20,398 bases of DNA from Nemertoderma westbladi (Eukaryota > Xenacoelomorpha > Nemertodermatida > Nemertodermatidae), in the NCBI GenBank assembly GCA_032718475.1, contig JAUCBJ010000344.1, positions 1 to 20,398 on the forward strand, given 5' to 3'. The position numbers and the translations under genes were made by a program. A model generated the notes under the pieces. It saw only the letters and a program-made list of their open reading frames with translations. It did no database searches and was not told the origin of the DNA. The first letter of the stretch is position 1, and each line of letters opens with the position of its first letter. This document shows, piece after piece, positions 18,594-20,398 of the stretch.

Positions 18594-19712
18594 CCCTAGA
18601 CTAGCGACTTTACGAATCTGCCAAGATCTATACGGATCATGCTGTGTGCTTGATTCATCTGCACTGATCATAATACATTGTAAATCTGCTACGATCATAG
18701 AATGATCATACAAAATCTTTTAAGAATTTACATATACAAAATATTGAAAAAATATTCATTTATTGAATGTATGGTTGCAATTTGTTAAATATCAAAACCA
18801 TTTTTGCATTAAACATTATAAATATTGTCTTGGAAAGTAACAACATGGCTATTATATCTGCTACGATCAGACTATGATCAGGATAAGTTCAGGCCAGATA
18901 ATGAGGCTGCCCAAATTTCAAAACACCAGAGGCAGAGGCCAATGATTATTATTTTTTGCCGTATTTGACCGACCAGAGCTTTTAGATTTTTCACAGCGTT
19001 TTACATAAGATTACATATCATACGAAGATCTTTTCAGATCTTATCATGATCATATTATCATGATAATATCAAGTTAGAAATTATCAATCAATAATTAATT
19101 ATCAATTATCAATTAATATGTATAGAAACAAAGAAATTTATAAATCTACTTCAATATGAATTATCTAATATGGTGGTCAAGTAGAGTAATTATATTAATT
19201 TATATGAATCTAATATAAATTTATTGATATTAATGCAAAGTTAAATTGGCTTATCTTAAAACCAAATTGAAATTTGTTCCGCTTAAATATAATACCATTA
19301 CCACACAATAGATATACATTATATACGAAATGTTAGGTGTGTAGGTGTTAGTTGTACAGTAGGATATGTAGGTAAGATGTGTTAGGTTAGTTCTACATCC
19401 CCCACTGCCATATCCCCATAGTAACATTCCACAGTGCAAACAGAAGAAGGCTTCAAATTTTGCTTAATTATTGATTGAGAACTATTAAGATCTTTGCAGA
19501 ACTTTGTTATATATCATTAATTCTGCAAAGATCTACACTGATCTTACTAAAACATTAGAAGATCAGCCGTGCTCTTACCAATCCTGCAAAGATCTGCACT
19601 GATCGTTACCAACCCTGCTAAGATCATAGAGCAAAGGTGCCAAGATCTTACCAAGACATATAAAGATCTTATGCTAAGATCAGTGCAGATTGGTGATATT
19701 GCAAGTCTAGGG
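18594..19712. repeat. GATC-rich foldback region with repeated TGCAAAGATCTGCACTGATC-like units
   Basis: Short units built from AAGATCT, CTGCACTGATC and CTACGATCA recur in both orientations at about 18620-18720, 18855-18885, 19025-19065 and 19488-19690. The outer words CCCTAGACTAGC (18594-18605) and GCAAGTCTAGGG (19701-19712) are inverted with one mismatch and could be the element's ends. Perfect internal stems include AGATCTTTGCAGAA (19488-19501) with TTCTGCAAAGATCT (19521-19534), and TTATCATGAT/ATCATGATAA near 19040-19065. There is no coding frame. A foldback or MITE-like origin is inferred. Confidence 0.55.
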
Positions 19713-19774
19713 AAAGGTCAGTTTATGGCGTAGTAGTTAATCAGTTGCCTTATGTTTCTCCCTATATATCTTAA

Positions 19775-20390
19775 TGAACGGAAAGGAGCAGGTTACAGTG
19801 GCGGGTTTTTCTAACCAAAACAATAAACGATATCTCAATAACATAGGTTACAGTTTTATTTTTGAAATATACGAAAATAACACAGGTACTGATATGAATT
19901 ATAACTCAATTAGGGGAGTTATCTCGGCCTAAGGGGAGTCATCTCAGCCTAAGCGGAGTGTTCTCAGCCTAGGGTGAGATAACTGGGTAGTGTTTTCAGC
20001 CCAGGCTGAGATAACTGGGGAGTGTTCTCAGCCTAGGCTGAAATAACTAATAACTGGGGAGTGTTCTCAGCCTACAGTAGGCTGAGGCGACTGAGGAGTC
20101 ATTTCAAGAGGGAGTTTTCTCAGCCTTGTACACCGGTGATGTACAAGGCTGAGGTAACTCCCTCATGAAGGGCTTAGGTCTAGGCTTAGGCTGAGATGAC
20201 TCCTCTTAGGCTGAGATGACTCCGCTTAGGCTGAGATGACTCCCTTAATTGAGTTATAGTTCATATCTGTTCTGTACCTGTGTTATTTTCGTATATTGCA
20301 AAATTAAGACTATACATATGTTCTTGAATCATCGTTTATTGTTTTGGTTAGAAAAGCCCGCCCCTTATGTAACCTGCTCATTTCCGTTAA
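19775..20390. mobile_element. Hairpin MITE, ~616 bp, flanked by TTAA
   Basis: The two halves are inverted copies of each other for about 190 bp per arm. The 20-bp word CTAACCAAAACAATAAACGA (19811-19830) has its exact reverse complement at 20332-20351, and a 23-bp block at 19867-19889 is matched exactly at 20274-20296. Ends read TGAACGGAAAGGAGCAGG on the left and TTAACGGAAATGAGCAGG on the right arm (reverse complement). TTAA lies at 19771-19774 and 20391-20394, as for piggyBac-type target duplications. However, the outermost bases do not start with the usual CCC and the right side reads TTAATTAA, so the boundary is tentative and the arms could extend past the window edge. No transposase frame, so non-autonomous. 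Confidence 0.8.
19909..20244. repeat. Inverted array of 20-bp units inside the hairpin MITE
   Basis: The left side carries head-to-tail 20-bp units such as GGAGTCATCTCAGCCTAAGC and GGAGTGTTCTCAGCCTAGGG; the right side carries the same units reversed (AGGCTGAGATGACTCCGCTT and relatives). The centre is a hairpin with 24-nt arms at 20108-20131 and 20141-20164 (two mismatches) around the 9-nt loop ACCGGTGAT. Unit variants in the left arm resemble those in the right arm. Confidence 0.8.
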
Positions 20391-20398
20391 TTAAGAAA

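Overview
The window looks like nuclear DNA from an animal, most likely an invertebrate deuterostome such as an echinoderm or hemichordate. It is AT-rich and gene-poor. It holds one large metazoan cell-adhesion exon with a spliced 5' edge, two unrelated non-LTR retrotransposon remnants, inverted-repeat elements and a long minisatellite. The word AGGCCT recurs across it, which fits such genomes but is only a soft clue. Nothing looks bacterial: there are no operons, ribosome binding sites, tRNAs, rRNAs or CRISPR arrays.

Layout. (1) 1-1733: 3' part of a CR1/L2/Jockey-type retrotransposon, whose reverse transcriptase frame stays open for 476 codons to its stop at 1540. (2) 1734-3411: low-complexity DNA, probably intron of the next gene. 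(3) 3412-6927: a single exon of about 3.5 kb encoding most of a nephrin/Sticks-and-stones-like adhesion receptor, with nine Ig domains (the first partial), one fibronectin III domain, a membrane segment and a cytoplasmic tail of about 145 residues. The 5' exon or exons are not recognisable here. (4) 6928-12400: 3' UTR and intergenic DNA, with a degenerate motif in both orientations, four long C or G homopolymers and one weak candidate exon near 9948-10122. (5) 12401-13811: a 20-bp minisatellite with 142-bp and 284-bp higher-order periods. (6) 14044-15196, minus strand: a decayed pseudogene of a second retrotransposon lineage. (7) 15475-20394: a MITE-like element with GTTCACACTCA ends, a GC-rich palindrome, a GATC-rich foldback region and a complete hairpin element of about 616 bp. 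A related single end of that element lies at 17341-17436.

The receptor gene is the only convincing host gene. By family knowledge it would work at cell-cell contacts with Neph/Kirre-type partners. The rest is mostly mobile DNA and repeats. I did not find a convincing new multi-gene system. The most unusual items are the receptor packed into one exon, the hierarchical minisatellite, and the hairpin element built from an inverted array of 20-bp units.
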